A stretch of 64,000 nt of DNA from Diploptera punctata (Eukaryota > Arthropoda > Insecta > Blattodea > Blaberidae), in contig JASPKZ010002338.1 in NCBI GenBank assembly GCA_030220185.1, positions 846,501-910,500 of the forward strand. Direction: 5' to 3'. The translations under genes were made by a program, and so were the position numbers. The notes beneath the pieces were generated by a model. That model ran no database searches. It saw only the letters and a program-made list of their open reading frames with translations, and had not been told where the DNA came from. Shown here one piece after another: positions 63,686 through 64,000 of this stretch (position 1 is its first letter; every line of letters starts with the position of its first letter).

Positions 63686-64000
63686 TTAAATTATTGGCAT
63701 GATGACCATTGTAGATCTGGTCACTGAACAATTGATACAGAAAGACACAACTACAGTCTACTGAGATGGACTGGTAAAATTATATGTACTTATGAAATAT
63801 AATTTTAAAAAATGAGAAAAAGCTCAAATTAATTTATAAGTTAGTAAGAAATTATATTATTCTTATTGTTTACACAATCTACAATGTGTAACAGACCAAT
63901 ATTGGACCTTATCCCCTCCTTTATTACAAGTTACTACTCTCTATTCAACCTAGGAAGTTACTACAGACCTTATGGGCTATACCAGTTTCCCCCTACGTAC
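63686..64000. other. intronic stretch at window end
   Basis: No repeat, exon or tRNA recognised. The next FN3 exon of the Ig gene is expected further right. Confidence 0.35.

Overview
The window looks like a repeat-rich insect nuclear chromosome segment, probably a cockroach or close relative (Blattodea). The only host protein-coding gene I recognise is an arthropod-type neuronal Ig-superfamily gene. The repeat mix fits a large insect genome: tRNA-derived SINEs, RTE-like LINE ends with (TAAG)n tails, Penelope-like elements (PLEs) and mariner-like elements. The species assignment is an inference. No bacterial operons, CRISPR arrays or prophage features are present.

Host gene: five exons on the + strand (40739-40961, 44085-44363, 47822-48012, 50327-50545, 61793-62055) splice in compatible phases. 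They encode an internal part of a turtle/borderless-family cell-adhesion receptor: a partial V-type Ig, two Ig domains and a third split across exons 4/5, then the start of a fibronectin III domain. The signal-peptide exon, the first half of Ig1, the rest of the FN3 region, the transmembrane segment and the cytoplasmic tail are not found. The domain order skips the Ig2 of turtle, which favours borderless (four Ig domains).

Layout: 1-35 kb is layered SINEs (three large tRNA-headed families A, B, C; a 5S rRNA-tRNA chimera at 15.2-16.0 kb; tRNA-cassette SINEs D/E), RTE-like LINE 3' ends, one nearly complete mariner-like element (9721-11076), several internally deleted relatives, a large inverted duplication (17.6-23.1 kb), a PHD-finger-bearing element nested in a LINE (28.1-29.0 kb), and a LINE-derived 196-bp tandem array (31.3-33.2 kb). 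From 35.07 to 39.58 kb lies a degenerate CCTAA stretch, then a 21-bp minisatellite in two blocks, the second flanked by 29-bp direct repeats. From 40.7 kb on, the introns of the Ig gene are filled with LINE and PLE fragments (RT with YVDD, GIY-YIG endonuclease), foldback modules, tRNA-cassette SINEs and deletion-derivative transposons.

The most interesting pattern is that the foldback/PLE-tail modules repeatedly contain a hammerhead-ribozyme-like layout: CTGANGA core, hairpin, GAAA, a loopless palindromic helix III, then a strand pairing back to the bases before the core. The clearest case is 49976-50026 (- strand). Hammerhead motifs are established in Penelope-like elements; here several divergent versions with different palindromes occur in one locus. 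Second is a family of mobile tRNA cassettes, each with an upstream TATATAAG-like box and a downstream T-run, with a 9-bp target duplication around one copy inside a LINE. All coordinates were read by eye; no alignment or folding program was run.
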